Assembly: GCF_001735805.1 (NCBI RefSeq)
Contig: NZ_CP017248.1
Span: 2,604,001 to 2,668,000 of the forward strand
DNA from: Streptomyces fodineus
Lineage (GTDB): Bacteria > Actinomycetota > Actinomycetes > Streptomycetales > Streptomycetaceae
DNA: 64,000 nucleotides
Reading direction: 5' to 3'
A program made the translations under genes and the position numbers. The notes beneath the pieces are model-generated. The model worked only from the letters and a program-made list of their open reading frames with translations. It did not search any database and was not told where the DNA came from. This document shows, one piece after another, positions 1-8,314 of the stretch; position 1 is the first letter of the stretch; every line of letters begins with the position of its first letter.

Positions 1-2
1 TC

Positions 3-575
3 ACCTCGTCCATGGAGGACGCCGTCGTCGCCCATCTCGCCTCGCGCGTGTTGAAGGGCGTGGACGTCGTATTCCTCGACACCGGCTACCACTTCCCGGA
101 GACCATCGGCACCCGAGACGCCGTCGAGGCCGTGATGGACGTCAACGTCATCACCCTCACGCCGAAGCAGACGGTCGCCGAGCAGGACGCGCAGTACGGT
201 CCGAAGCTGCACGACCGCGACCCCGACCTGTGCTGCGCACTGCGCAAGGTCAAGCCGCTGGAAGAGGGGCTGAAGGGCTACCGGGCGTGGGCGACCGGCC
301 TGCGCCGCGACGAGTCCCCGACCCGGGCGAACACCCCGGTCGTCGGCTGGGACGAGAAGCGGCAGAAGGTCAAGATCTCCCCGATCGCCCGCTGGACGCA
401 GGACGACGTGGACACCTACATCACCGAACACGGCGTGCTCACCAACCCGTTGCTGATGGACGGCTACGCATCCGTCGGCTGCGCCCCGTGCACCCGACGG
501 GTCCTTCAGGGCGAGGACGCGCGCGCCGGCCGCTGGGCGGGCCGCGCCAAGACCGAGTGCGGACTGCACGGATGA
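3..575 (+). CDS. cysH: Adenylyl-sulfate (APS) reductase, 5' end outside window
   Basis: Reduces activated sulfate (APS, or PAPS) to sulfite in cytoplasmic sulfate assimilation. The visible part is the C-terminal 190 or so residues. It keeps the adjacent-cysteine motif DLCCALRK (codons at 225-248) and the later GCAPC motif near base 480, the four-cysteine set that holds a 4Fe-4S cluster and marks APS-type rather than PAPS-only reductases. The C-terminal TECGLHG carries the catalytic cysteine. The frame is open to the left edge, so the first ATG seen at base 12 is internal. The stop (TGA 573-575) is followed 89 bases later by cysC, in an operon order typical of Streptomyces. Confidence 0.95.
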   Translation, partial: TSSMEDAVVAHLASRVLKGVDVVFLDTGYHFPETIGTRDAVEAVMDVNVITLTPKQTVAEQDAQYGPKLHDRDPDLCCALRKVKPLEEGLKGYRAWATGLRRDESPTRANTPVVGWDEKRQKVKISPIARWTQDDVDTYITEHGVLTNPLLMDGYASVGCAPCTRRVLQGEDARAGRWAGRAKTECGLHG

Positions 576-664
576 CGACGAAGACAGCCGCTCACACGGC
601 GCCCGCAGCCCCGGCCGATACCGCTGCTGCGACTGAAGCGAACCATGCGACCCAGGAGAACGAC

Positions 665-1201
665 GTGACCACCGGAGCCACCGTCTGGCTCACGGGTCTG
701 CCGAGCGCCGGCAAGACCACCATCGCGTACGAGCTGGCCGGCCGGCTGCGTGCCGAGGGCCACCGTGTCGAGGTGCTCGACGGCGACGAGATCCGCGAGT
801 TCATCTCGGCGGGCCTCGGCTTTTCCCGCGAGGACCGGCACACCAACGTGCAGCGCATCGGTTTCGTCGCCGAACTGCTCGCCCGCAACGGCGTCAAGGC
901 GCTGGTGCCGGTGATCGCGCCGTACGCGGAGAGCCGGGAGGCGGTGCGGGGGCGGCACACGGAGAACGGGACGTCGTACCTGGAGGTCCATGTGGCGACC
1001 CCGGTCGAGGTGTGCAGCGTGCGCGATGTGAAGGGGCTGTACGCCAAGCAGGCCGCGGGCGAGCTGACCGGGCTGACCGGCGTCGACGATCCGTACGAGG
1101 AGCCCAAGACGCCGGATCTGCGGATCGAGTCGCAGCACCAGACGGTCAAGGAGTCGGCCGCAGCGGTGTACGCCCTGCTGAGCGAGAGGGGACTGGCATG
1201 A
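665..1201 (+). CDS. cysC: Adenylyl-sulfate kinase
   Basis: Phosphorylates APS at the 3' position to give PAPS. The 178-residue product begins MTTGATVWLTGLPSAGKTT; the P-loop GLPSAGKT is at residues 10-17 and the family motif DGDEIREF follows near residue 40. I chose the GTG at 665 because an AGGAGA ribosome site lies just upstream and the length then matches the family; an in-frame ATG at 572 overlaps the cysH stop and would add 31 low-complexity Ala/Thr residues. The gene overlaps the start of cysD by 4 bases (ATGA at 1198-1201), so translation is probably coupled. Confidence 0.93.
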   Translation: MTTGATVWLTGLPSAGKTTIAYELAGRLRAEGHRVEVLDGDEIREFISAGLGFSREDRHTNVQRIGFVAELLARNGVKALVPVIAPYAESREAVRGRHTENGTSYLEVHVATPVEVCSVRDVKGLYAKQAAGELTGLTGVDDPYEEPKTPDLRIESQHQTVKESAAAVYALLSERGLA

Positions 1202-2133
1202 CCACGGTCGCCACGGCGGCAGAGGGTACGGACAGCCCGTACGCCCTGTCGCACCTGGACGCGCTGGAGTCCGAGGGGGTGCACATCTTCCGCGAGGTGG
1301 CGGGCGAGTTCGAGAACCCGGTGATTCTCTTCTCCGGCGGCAAGGACTCGATCGTCATGCTGCACCTGGCGCTGAAGGCGTTCGCCCCTGCTGCCGTGCC
1401 GTTCTCGCTGCTGCATGTGGACACCGGGCACAACTTCCCGGAGGTGCTTGAGTACCGGGACCGTACGGTCGAGAAGCACGGGCTGCGCCTGCATGTGGCG
1501 TCCGTCCAGGACTACATCGACCGCGGTGTGCTCAAGGAGCGTGCCGACGGCACCCGTAACCCGCTGCAGACGCTGCCGTTGACGGAGAAGATCCAGAGCG
1601 AGAGGTTCGACGCGGTCTTCGGCGGCGGCCGACGGGACGAGGAGAAGGCCCGCGCCAAGGAGCGGGTGTTCTCGCTGCGTGACGAGTTCTCCCAGTGGGA
1701 CCCGCGCCGCCAGCGGCCCGAGCTGTGGAACCTGTACAACGGCCGGCACGCGCCCGGCGAGCACGTGCGGGTGTTCCCGCTGTCCAACTGGACCGAGCTG
1801 GACGTGTGGCAGTACATCGCCCGCGAGGGCATCGAGCTGCCGCAGATCTACTTCGCGCACGAGCGCGAGGTGTTCGCCCGTAACGGCATGTGGCTGACGG
1901 CCGGCGAGTGGGGCGGTCCGAAGGACGGCGAGAGTGTCGAGAAGCGGCTCGTGCGTTACCGGACCGTCGGTGACATGTCCTGCACCGGCGCCGTCGACTC
2001 CGACGCGAGGACGCTGGACGCCGTGATCACCGAGATCGCCGCGTCCCGGCTCACCGAGCGGGGCGCGACCCGCGCCGACGACAAGCTGTCCGAGGCCGCG
2101 ATGGAAGACCGCAAGCGCGAGGGGTACTTCTAG
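1198..2133 (+). CDS. cysD: Sulfate adenylyltransferase subunit 2
   Basis: Small, adenylating subunit of ATP sulfurylase; with CysN it makes APS from ATP and sulfate. 311 residues, the usual size. The PP-loop of the ATP pyrophosphatase fold, FSGGKDS, is at residues 45-51, and DTGHNFPE, GGRRDEE and SNWTELDVWQYI further along are classic CysD segments. It starts within the cysC stop and ends 2 bases before cysN, so the enzyme pair is made from one message. Confidence 0.95.
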   Translation: MTTVATAAEGTDSPYALSHLDALESEGVHIFREVAGEFENPVILFSGGKDSIVMLHLALKAFAPAAVPFSLLHVDTGHNFPEVLEYRDRTVEKHGLRLHVASVQDYIDRGVLKERADGTRNPLQTLPLTEKIQSERFDAVFGGGRRDEEKARAKERVFSLRDEFSQWDPRRQRPELWNLYNGRHAPGEHVRVFPLSNWTELDVWQYIAREGIELPQIYFAHEREVFARNGMWLTAGEWGGPKDGESVEKRLVRYRTVGDMSCTGAVDSDARTLDAVITEIAASRLTERGATRADDKLSEAAMEDRKREGYF

Positions 2134-2135
2134 CC

Positions 2136-3470
2136 ATGAGCACGACCACGACCGAGGCGCTCTCGGCCACCACGTTGCTGCGGTTCGCCACCGCCGGCTC
2201 CGTCGACGACGGCAAGTCCACGCTCGTCGGACGCCTCCTGCACGACTCCAAGTCGGTCCTCACCGACCAGCTGGAGGCCGTGGAGCGGGCCTCCGCGAGC
2301 CGCGGTCAGGAGGGCCCGGACCTCGCGCTGCTCACCGACGGCCTGCGCGCCGAGCGGGAGCAGGGCATCACCATCGACGTCGCCTACCGCTACTTCGCGA
2401 CCCCGCGCCGCCGGTTCATCCTGGCCGACACCCCGGGCCATGTGCAGTACACCCGCAACATGGTCACCGGTGCCTCCACCGCCGAGCTGACGGTGATCCT
2501 GGTCGACGCCCGCAACGGCGTGGTCGAGCAGACCCGCCGGCACGCGGCGATCGCGGCCCTGCTGCGCGTCCCGCACGCCGTCCTCGCGGTCAACAAGATG
2601 GACCTCGTCGACTATGAGGAGTCCGTGTTCGCCGCGATCGCCGAGGAGTTCACGGCGTACGCGACCGAGCTGGGCGTGCCCGAGGTCACCGCGATCCCGA
2701 TCTCGGCGCTCGCCGGTGACAACGTGGTGGACCCGTCCGCCAACATGGACTGGTACGGCGGCCCGACCGTCCTGGAACACCTGGAAACCGTCCCGGTCAG
2801 CCACGACCTGGCGCACTGCCACGCCCGGCTGCCCGTGCAGTACGTGATCCGGCCGCAGACCGCCGAGCACCCCGACTACCGGGGCTACGCGGGCCAGATC
2901 GCGGCCGGCACCTTCCGGGTCGGCGAGGAGGTCACCATCCTGCCGTCCGGCCGGACCACGAGGATCGCCGGCATCGACCTGCTGGGCCGGCCGGTCGACG
3001 TGGCCTGGACGACGCAGTCGGTGACGGTCCTGCTCGAAGACGACATCGACGTCTCGCGCGGCGACCTGATCGTGCCGACCAAGGACGCGCCGGCCACCAC
3101 CCAGGACGTGGAGGCGACCGTCTGCCACGTCGCCGACGCCCCGCTGACCGTCGGCCACCGGGTACTGCTCAAGCACGGCACCCGCACGGTCAAGGCCATC
3201 GTGAAGGACATCCCCTCCCGCCTCACGCTGGACGACCTGTCCCTGCACCCGCACCCCGGACAGCTCGTCGCCAACGACATCGGCCGGGTGAAGATCCGTA
3301 CCGCCGAGCCGCTGCCGGTCGACTCCTACGCCGACTCCCGCCGCACCGGCTCCTTCATCCTGATCGACCCCAGCGACGGCACCACGCTCACCGCCGGCAT
3401 GGTCGGCGAGTCCTTCGCCGCCCCCGAGCCCGTCAAGGACGACCCCGACGGCGACGGCTGGGACTTCTGA
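2136..3470 (+). CDS. cysN: Sulfate adenylyltransferase subunit 1 (regulatory GTPase)
   Basis: GTPase subunit of ATP sulfurylase, using GTP hydrolysis to drive APS formation by CysD. 444 residues. The translation-factor GTPase domain is complete: P-loop GSVDDGKST at 21-29, switch II DTPGH at 98-102 and NKMD at 153-156. The beta-barrel domains follow. There is no C-terminal APS-kinase fusion, which agrees with a separate cysC in the same operon. Its TGA stop is 2 bases before the start of a tiny ORF. Confidence 0.95.
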   Translation: MSTTTTEALSATTLLRFATAGSVDDGKSTLVGRLLHDSKSVLTDQLEAVERASASRGQEGPDLALLTDGLRAEREQGITIDVAYRYFATPRRRFILADTPGHVQYTRNMVTGASTAELTVILVDARNGVVEQTRRHAAIAALLRVPHAVLAVNKMDLVDYEESVFAAIAEEFTAYATELGVPEVTAIPISALAGDNVVDPSANMDWYGGPTVLEHLETVPVSHDLAHCHARLPVQYVIRPQTAEHPDYRGYAGQIAAGTFRVGEEVTILPSGRTTRIAGIDLLGRPVDVAWTTQSVTVLLEDDIDVSRGDLIVPTKDAPATTQDVEATVCHVADAPLTVGHRVLLKHGTRTVKAIVKDIPSRLTLDDLSLHPHPGQLVANDIGRVKIRTAEPLPVDSYADSRRTGSFILIDPSDGTTLTAGMVGESFAAPEPVKDDPDGDGWDF

Positions 3471-3472
3471 GC

Positions 3473-3577
3473 ATGAATCCGATCGACGTCTACGCGACGT
3501 TCGCCAAGGAGGGCGGCCGTATCGGCAGCGGCGCCCTCGGCAGCGGACAGGGCGGAGTGGCGCGATGTGTGCGTTGA
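3473..3577 (+). CDS. Small ORF of 34 codons coupled to cysN
   Basis: Encodes 34 residues starting MNPIDVYATFAKEGG and Gly/Ser-rich afterwards, ending with a Cys-Val-Arg. It begins 2 bases after the cysN stop, so re-initiation after cysN is the plausible mode of translation; no separate ribosome site is seen. Most codons end in G or C, as in neighbouring real genes, which argues against chance. I do not recognise the peptide. It could be a genuine small protein, the remains of a deleted gene start, or a leader for the transporter downstream. Its end overlaps the next small ORF in another frame. Confidence 0.35.
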   Translation: MNPIDVYATFAKEGGRIGSGALGSGQGGVARCVR

Positions 3578-3621
3578 CGTACGCGCACTGCCTGCGCGCC
3601 CTCACCCCCCACCCGCCGTAG
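3565..3621 (+). CDS. Candidate cysteine-containing leader peptide (18 aa) upstream of ssuA
   Basis: An 18-residue ORF, MCALTYAHCLRALTPHPP, with cysteine at positions 2 and 9. A GGAG sits 7 bases before the ATG. It ends 67 bases before the transporter gene start. Short cysteine-containing leader peptides that sense cysteine supply by ribosome stalling are known upstream of sulfur genes in actinobacteria. The following segment (about 3632-3668) can pair CCCGGC with GCCGGG, and GAGG/CCTC at 3674-3687 could mask the ssuA ribosome site. Assignment as a leader is inference. Confidence 0.35.
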   Translation: MCALTYAHCLRALTPHPP

Positions 3622-3688
3622 ACCTGCCGACCTCCCGGCCACGACCTGAGAGACCGTGACCGCCGGGCCTCCGAGAGGAACACCTCCC

Positions 3689-4792
3689 GTGCCTGCAACA
3701 ACCGCCTTCCGCCGCAGCCTTGCGGTGATAGCCGCGCTCCCTCTCCTCACCCTCGCCGCCTGCAGCTACGGCTCCCAGGCCAAGAACGACGACACCGCCA
3801 AGGTCGCCGCCGGCGCCAAGAAGATCGACGGACTCGACTCCGTGAAGATCGGCTACTTCGGCAACCTGACACACGCCACCGCGCTGGTCGGCAACGACAA
3901 GGGCTTCTTCCAGAAGGAGCTGGGCGCGACCCGGCCCACGTACCAGGTCTTCAACGCCGGCCCGTCCGAGATCGAGGCCGTCAACTCGGGTTCGATCGAC
4001 ATCGGCTGGATCGGCCCCTCCCCCGCGATCAACGGCTACACCAAGTCGGCCGGCAAGAACCTGCGCATCATCGGCGGTTCGGCCTCCGGCGGCGTGAAGC
4101 TGGTCGTGAACCCGAAGAAGATCAAGTCGCTGCAGGACGTCAAGGGCAAGAAGATCGCCACCCCCCAGTTGGGCAACACGCAGGACGTGGCGTTCCTCAA
4201 CTGGATCGCCGAGCAGGGCTGGAAGGTCGACGCGCAGAGCGGCAAGGGCGATGTGTCGGTCGTGCGCACCGACAACAAGGTGACCCCGGACGCGTTCGCG
4301 TCCGGCTCCGTCGACGGTGCCTGGGTGCCGGAGCCGACCGCGTCGAAGCTGGTCGCCGAGGGCGGCAAGGTGCTGCTGGACGAGGCGTCGCTGTGGCCGG
4401 ACAAGAAGTTCGTGATCACGAACATCATCGTGCGGCAGGCCTTCCTGAAGGAGCACCCCAAGGCGGTCGAGGCGGTGCTGAAGGCCTCGGTCGAGGCCAA
4501 CAAGTGGATCAACGCCAACCCGGACGCGGCGAAGGCGGCGGCGAACAAGCAGCTGGCGGCGGACTCGGGCAAGGCACTGCCCGCCAAGGTCCTCGACCCG
4601 GCGTGGCAGTCGATCCGGTTCACCGACGACCCACTGGCCGCCACCCTCGGCACCGAGGCGCAGCACGCGGTCAAGGCCGGTCTGCTGGACAGCCCCAAGC
4701 TGGACGGCATCTATGACCTCACCCTGCTGAACAAGGTCCTCAAGGCCGAGGGCGAGCCCACCGTCGGCGACGCCGGTCTCGGCGTCAAGTAA
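3689..4792 (+). CDS. ssuA: Sulfonate-type ABC transporter substrate-binding lipoprotein
   Basis: Extracellular binding protein for a sulfur source, most likely aliphatic sulfonates or sulfate esters. 367 residues. An N-terminal lipoprotein signal ends in LAAC with the lipidated Cys at residue 25. The mature part has the SsuA/NMT1-like periplasmic-binding fold: VKIGYFGNLTHATALVG, then SGSIDIGWIGPSPAINGY. I chose GTG 3689, which places the signal peptide at the N-terminus and follows a GAGAGG site; an upstream GTG at 3656 would put 11 extra residues before it. It is followed by ATPase and permease genes. Substrate is inferred from family and from the cys neighbourhood. Confidence 0.88.
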   Translation: MPATTAFRRSLAVIAALPLLTLAACSYGSQAKNDDTAKVAAGAKKIDGLDSVKIGYFGNLTHATALVGNDKGFFQKELGATRPTYQVFNAGPSEIEAVNSGSIDIGWIGPSPAINGYTKSAGKNLRIIGGSASGGVKLVVNPKKIKSLQDVKGKKIATPQLGNTQDVAFLNWIAEQGWKVDAQSGKGDVSVVRTDNKVTPDAFASGSVDGAWVPEPTASKLVAEGGKVLLDEASLWPDKKFVITNIIVRQAFLKEHPKAVEAVLKASVEANKWINANPDAAKAAANKQLAADSGKALPAKVLDPAWQSIRFTDDPLAATLGTEAQHAVKAGLLDSPKLDGIYDLTLLNKVLKAEGEPTVGDAGLGVK

Positions 4793-4828
4793 GCCCGCAA
4801 GCCGATGAGTTCCCAGGAGGTGACGACC

Positions 4829-5608
4829 ATGGCCACGACCTTCGCCAAGGCCGCCGAGGCCGTAGAGCACGCGGCACGCATCGAGCACGTGTCGAAGTCC
4901 TTCGCGAACCCCGGCGGGCAGCAGCTCGTCCTGGACGACATCAGCCTCGATGTCGCGCCGGGCGAGTTCGTCACCCTCCTGGGGGCCTCGGGCTGCGGCA
5001 AGTCGACCCTGCTGAACCTGGTGGCGGGGCTGGACCAGCCCTCCGCCGGCAGCATCACGACCAACGGGCGGCCGGCTCTGATGTTCCAGGAGCATGCCCT
5101 GTTCCCGTGGCTGACCGCGGGCAAGAACATCGAACTCGCCCTGAAGCTCCGGGGCGTTGCCAAGGACGAGCGGCGTGAGCGGGCCGAGCGGCTGCTCGAA
5201 CTCGTCCGGCTGCAGGGCGCGTACGGCAAGCGGGTGCACGAGCTGTCCGGCGGTATGCGCCAGCGCGTGGCCATGGCCCGTGCGCTCGCGCAGGACAGCC
5301 AGCTGCTGCTGATGGACGAGCCGTTCGCCGCGCTGGACGCCATCACCCGCGACCTGCTGCACGACGAACTGACCCGGATCTGGGCGGAGACGGGAGTGTC
5401 GGTGCTGTTCGTCACGCACAACGTGCGCGAGGCGGTACGGCTCGCGCAGCGGGTCGTGCTGCTGTCGTCCCGGCCGGGCCGGGTGGCGCGCGAGTGGCAG
5501 GTGGACATCCCGCAGCCGCGGCGCATCGAGGACGCGCCCGTCGCCGAACTGTCCCTCGAGATCACCGATGTACTGCGTGGGGAGATCCGCCGCCATGGCC
5601 AGCACTGA
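4829..5608 (+). CDS. ssuB: Sulfonate-type ABC transporter ATP-binding protein
   Basis: Cytoplasmic ATPase powering the SsuA-like importer. 259 residues with Walker A GASGCGKST at 52-60, a Q-loop (FQEHALFPW), signature LSGGMRQR, Walker B LLMDEPFAALD and the switch His in FVTHNV. The ATG at 4829 has a near-ideal AGGAGG 8 bases upstream; an in-frame ATG at 4805 lies before that site and is less likely. The 3' end overlaps the permease start by 14 bases. Confidence 0.9.
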   Translation: MATTFAKAAEAVEHAARIEHVSKSFANPGGQQLVLDDISLDVAPGEFVTLLGASGCGKSTLLNLVAGLDQPSAGSITTNGRPALMFQEHALFPWLTAGKNIELALKLRGVAKDERRERAERLLELVRLQGAYGKRVHELSGGMRQRVAMARALAQDSQLLLMDEPFAALDAITRDLLHDELTRIWAETGVSVLFVTHNVREAVRLAQRVVLLSSRPGRVAREWQVDIPQPRRIEDAPVAELSLEITDVLRGEIRRHGQH

Positions 5609-6479
5609 GACGAAGACCGCCACGGACGCGGGCAGCGTCGAGGCGGGCCTGGACGCCCTGGAGACCTCCGTCACCACCCGGACCTCGTTCCGGCAGACCT
5701 TCACCGGCAAGATCCTGCCGCCGCTGGTCGCCACGGTGGTGGTGCTGCTGGCGTGGCAGGCACTGATCTCCTTCAAGATCGTCGACAATCCGGCGAAGCT
5801 GCCGTCGCCCGCCGATGTCGCCGGCGAGTTCAAGACGGCCTGGTTGCAGGGCACGCTGCTCGGCTACATCTGGACCTCCGTCTCGCGCGGTCTGCTGGGC
5901 TTCCTGTTCGCGCTGGCCATCGGCACCCCGCTGGGGCTGGTCGTGGCCCGGGTGAAGTTCGTGCGCGCGGCCATCGGTCCGGTGCTCTCCGGTCTGCAGT
6001 CGCTGCCGTCGGTGGCGTGGGTGCCGCCCGCGGTGATCTGGCTGGGCCTGGACAACTCGATGATGTACGCGGTGATCCTGCTCGGTGCGGTGCCGTCCAT
6101 CGCCAACGGTCTGGTGTCCGGCATCGACCAGGTGCCGCCGCTGTTCCTGCGGGCCGGCCGCACGATGGGCGCGACCGGGCTGCGGGGTGCCTGGCACATC
6201 GTGCTGCCGGCGGCGCTGCCGGGCTATCTGGCCGGGCTCAAGCAGGGCTGGGCGTTCTCCTGGCGTTCGCTGATGGCCGCGGAGATCATCGCCTCCTCCC
6301 CCGACCTGGGCATCGGTCTGGGCGCGCTGCTGGAGAACGGCCGCAACGCCAGTTCCATGTCGATGGTGTTCGAGGCGATCCTGCTGATCCTGTTCGTCGG
6401 CATCGCCATCGACCTGCTGATCTTCAGCCCGCTGGAGCGGTGGGTGCTGCGCAGCCGCGGCCTGCTGGTGAAGGGCTGA
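5595..6479 (+). CDS. ssuC: Sulfonate-type ABC transporter permease
   Basis: Membrane subunit of the SsuABC-like importer. 294 residues: a hydrophilic N-terminus of about 40 residues, then about six hydrophobic helices starting at ILPPLVATVVVLLAWQALI. The binding-protein-dependent permease (EAA) loop is near GRTMGATGLRGAWHIVLPAALPG. The ATG at 5595 overlaps the ssuB end; a possible ATG at 5568 is further inside ssuB. One base separates its stop from the chelatase gene, so the whole set looks like one transcript. Confidence 0.9.
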   Translation: MASTETKTATDAGSVEAGLDALETSVTTRTSFRQTFTGKILPPLVATVVVLLAWQALISFKIVDNPAKLPSPADVAGEFKTAWLQGTLLGYIWTSVSRGLLGFLFALAIGTPLGLVVARVKFVRAAIGPVLSGLQSLPSVAWVPPAVIWLGLDNSMMYAVILLGAVPSIANGLVSGIDQVPPLFLRAGRTMGATGLRGAWHIVLPAALPGYLAGLKQGWAFSWRSLMAAEIIASSPDLGIGLGALLENGRNASSMSMVFEAILLILFVGIAIDLLIFSPLERWVLRSRGLLVKG

Positions 6480-6480
6480 C

Positions 6481-7221
6481 ATGCGCGCCCCGGTCCTTCT
6501 CGTCATCGCCCACGGCAGCCGCGATCCGCGGCACGCGGCGACCGTGCACGCCCTCGTGGAGCGGGTGCGGTCGCTGCGGCCGGGGCTGCGCGTGGAGACC
6601 GGCTTCCTCGACTTCAACGTCCCCTCCGTGCACGGGGTGTTGGAGTCACTCGCGGCCGAGGACGTGCGGGACGTCGTGGCCCTGCCGCTGCTGCTGACCC
6701 GCGCCTTCCACGCCAAGGCGGACATCCCCGCCGTGCTGCGGGAGGCGCCGGCGCGGCTGCGGATCCGGCAGGCGGACGTGCTCGGCCCGTCCCCGCTGCT
6801 GCTGTCCGCGCTGGAACGGCGGCTGTACGAGGCGGGGCTGAAGCCCGCCGACAAGTCCTCGACCGGGGTCGTGCTGGCCTCGGCGGGGTCCTCCGACCCG
6901 GAGGCGATCGCAGTGATCGCCGATATCGCGCGGGAGTGGTGGCACACCGGTTGGTGCGCCGTGCGGCCTGCTTTCGCCTCCGCATCCCTGCCCCGCACCG
7001 AGGAAGCGGTCGCCGAACTGCGCGCCCTCGGCTGTGAGCGGGTCGCCGTCGCGCCGTACGTTCTGGCCCCCGGTTTCCTGCCGGACCGCATCGCGCGGGG
7101 CGCGGCCGGGGCGGACGTACTGGCGGACGTGCTGGGTCCGGCGCCCGAGGTGGCCCGGGTGCTGCTGGAACGTTACGACGCGGCACGCCGGCCGGCGCTG
7201 ACGGCCCTGCTGGGCGCCTGA
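6481..7221 (+). CDS. CbiX/SirB-type sirohydrochlorin chelatase
   Basis: Predicted to insert a metal (iron or cobalt) into sirohydrochlorin; in a sulfur cluster the likely product is siroheme, the cofactor of sulfite reductase. 246 residues, two CbiX-like halves. The first half begins PVLLVIAHGSRDPRHA with the metal-binding His at residue 11, and a second family motif LLTRAFHAKADIP lies near residue 75. The second half, from about residue 125 (GVVLASAGSSDPEA), has Ser where the first half has the His. It begins 1 base after the permease stop. Iron versus cobalt cannot be told from sequence. Confidence 0.88.
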   Translation: MRAPVLLVIAHGSRDPRHAATVHALVERVRSLRPGLRVETGFLDFNVPSVHGVLESLAAEDVRDVVALPLLLTRAFHAKADIPAVLREAPARLRIRQADVLGPSPLLLSALERRLYEAGLKPADKSSTGVVLASAGSSDPEAIAVIADIAREWWHTGWCAVRPAFASASLPRTEEAVAELRALGCERVAVAPYVLAPGFLPDRIARGAAGADVLADVLGPAPEVARVLLERYDAARRPALTALLGA

Positions 7222-7340
7222 CCGCTCCGGCCCGCACCGCAGGGCGCTGCTCCGTCCGGCTTCCGGGACCGGTCCGGCCGGACGCCGGAGCACGATCCGA
7301 AGGAGGGACGCGGGAGACCGCGCCCGGTCGAACGGGAGCC

Positions 7341-7375
7341 GCCGCGATCCGGTACGGGACCGGATCCCGGCGGCG
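7341..7375 (+). terminator. Hairpin between convergent genes (likely bidirectional terminator)
   Basis: GATCCGGT (7346-7353) pairs perfectly with ACCGGATC (7359-7366) around a 5-base loop, extended outward by GCCGC with GGCGGC. It lies between the + strand sulfur operon and the - strand gene pair that ends at 7389. No U-tract, as usual in Streptomyces. Confidence 0.55.
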
Positions 7376-7388
7376 GGACTCCGGCCGG

Positions 7389-7697
7389 TTACAGCCCGAG
7401 CGCGTGCAACAGCTGCCGGGTGAAGGTGAGGCTGCCGGTGCCGGCGCCCGCCGCGATGGCGACGTTCTCCAGCGCGGTGCGGATCCGGCCCCGGTTGGGC
7501 GGCAGGCCGTCCTCGGCGGACAGTGCCAGCTCGGCCTCGATGGACTCGCCCTGTCCGACGAGCCCCGGGTACTCGGCCCGCAGTGCCTCGGTGAGCCTGG
7601 CGGCAACCGCCATGAGGGCCTCGAGGGTCGGTGTGCCGTCCCTGGTGTCGATGTGGCCGTAGGGGCCGTTGACGTTTCCGAAGTTGTAGGTGCTCAT
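7389..7697 (-). CDS. Unknown small protein with N-terminal YNFGNVNGP motif
   Basis: 102 residues, starting MSTYNFGNVNGPYGHIDTRD, then a mainly helical stretch (ALMAVAARLTEALRAEYPGL) and an acidic middle. I do not recognise a family. The start ATG overlaps the stop of the upstream gene (ATGA, 7694-7697), so it is probably translated together with it. Both proteins contain the sequence pattern N-x-G-N-V-x-G-P; here it is at the extreme N-terminus, in the partner near the C-terminus. No signal peptide, membrane segment or cysteine is visible, so a cytosolic protein is likely. Role unknown. Confidence 0.75.
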   Translation of the reverse strand: MSTYNFGNVNGPYGHIDTRDGTPTLEALMAVAARLTEALRAEYPGLVGQGESIEAELALSAEDGLPPNRGRIRTALENVAIAAGAGTGSLTFTRQLLHALGL

Positions 7698-8314
7698 GTC
7701 CTGTCCTCGCTTGTGGTCCGAAGGAGCCTTCGTGCGTGGGGGGTTGGCTGCTGCTTCGGCGCGGGCGGCGGCCCGGATCCCCGGGGTCCCGGCCCGCCCA
7801 TGGCGACCAGGCCCTGACTGCCGAAGATGCCGGGACCGCTGACGTTACCGATGTTGAGACGGGGAGAGCGGCGGTCGGTCCGTGCGCTACGGCGACGCTC
7901 GCGGCGGGAGCGTTCCGGCGCGCGGCGCGTCGGCCGGTCCGCTGTCGTCGACGGGCTGCCGGATCCCCTGCTCGCTCCGGCGTCGCTGCCGAGGAAGGGC
8001 CTGACTTCGTCGGCTTGGGGCAGATTGGGGGCGCATTCGAGCCCGGCCGTGGAGGCGCCAAGTGGGCCGAAAATCGCCACCCATTCGGGCGATCGGGGTC
8101 CGTTGACCAGGGCCCTGAGGGCGATGAGGAGCCGACGGGGTTCGGCCGCTTCGATGCGGCCGAACCGGCGGTCCAGGCCCGCGCGGCGGTGGGTGGCGGC
8201 CACGCGCGCGTGCCGGGCGAGGGCCATGGTGTGGCTGCCCGCGCCGGGACGCCCGGTCGCTCCGCCCCCGCGGTACTGCGGCAGGACCCCTGATGGTCCG
8301 CCCGAAACGCTCAT
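7694..8314 (-). CDS. Unknown Arg-rich protein with LNIGNVSGP motif, partner of the next gene
   Basis: 206 residues. A Gly-rich N-terminus is followed by a conserved-looking segment (EPRRLLIALRALVNGPRSPEW), then an Arg/Ser-rich basic linker around residues 120-150, then LNIGNVSGPGIFGSQG and a Pro-rich tail. A good ribosome site (AGGGGGA) precedes the ATG at 8314. Codon third positions are mostly G/C through the motif, less so in the last 15 codons. It overlaps the 102-residue gene by 4 bases. No family recognised. The basic linker could bind nucleic acid, but that is speculation. Confidence 0.55.
   Translation of the reverse strand: MSVSGGPSGVLPQYRGGGATGRPGAGSHTMALARHARVAATHRRAGLDRRFGRIEAAEPRRLLIALRALVNGPRSPEWVAIFGPLGASTAGLECAPNLPQADEVRPFLGSDAGASRGSGSPSTTADRPTRRAPERSRRERRRSARTDRRSPRLNIGNVSGPGIFGSQGLVAMGGPGPRGSGPPPAPKQQPTPHARRLLRTTSEDRT

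Noticed and set aside
3602..5854. Long open frame on the - strand (750 codons) opposite the ssu genes
   Set aside because: It mirrors the codon bias of the + strand transporter genes, has no domain and no ribosome site; typical antisense frame in high-GC DNA.
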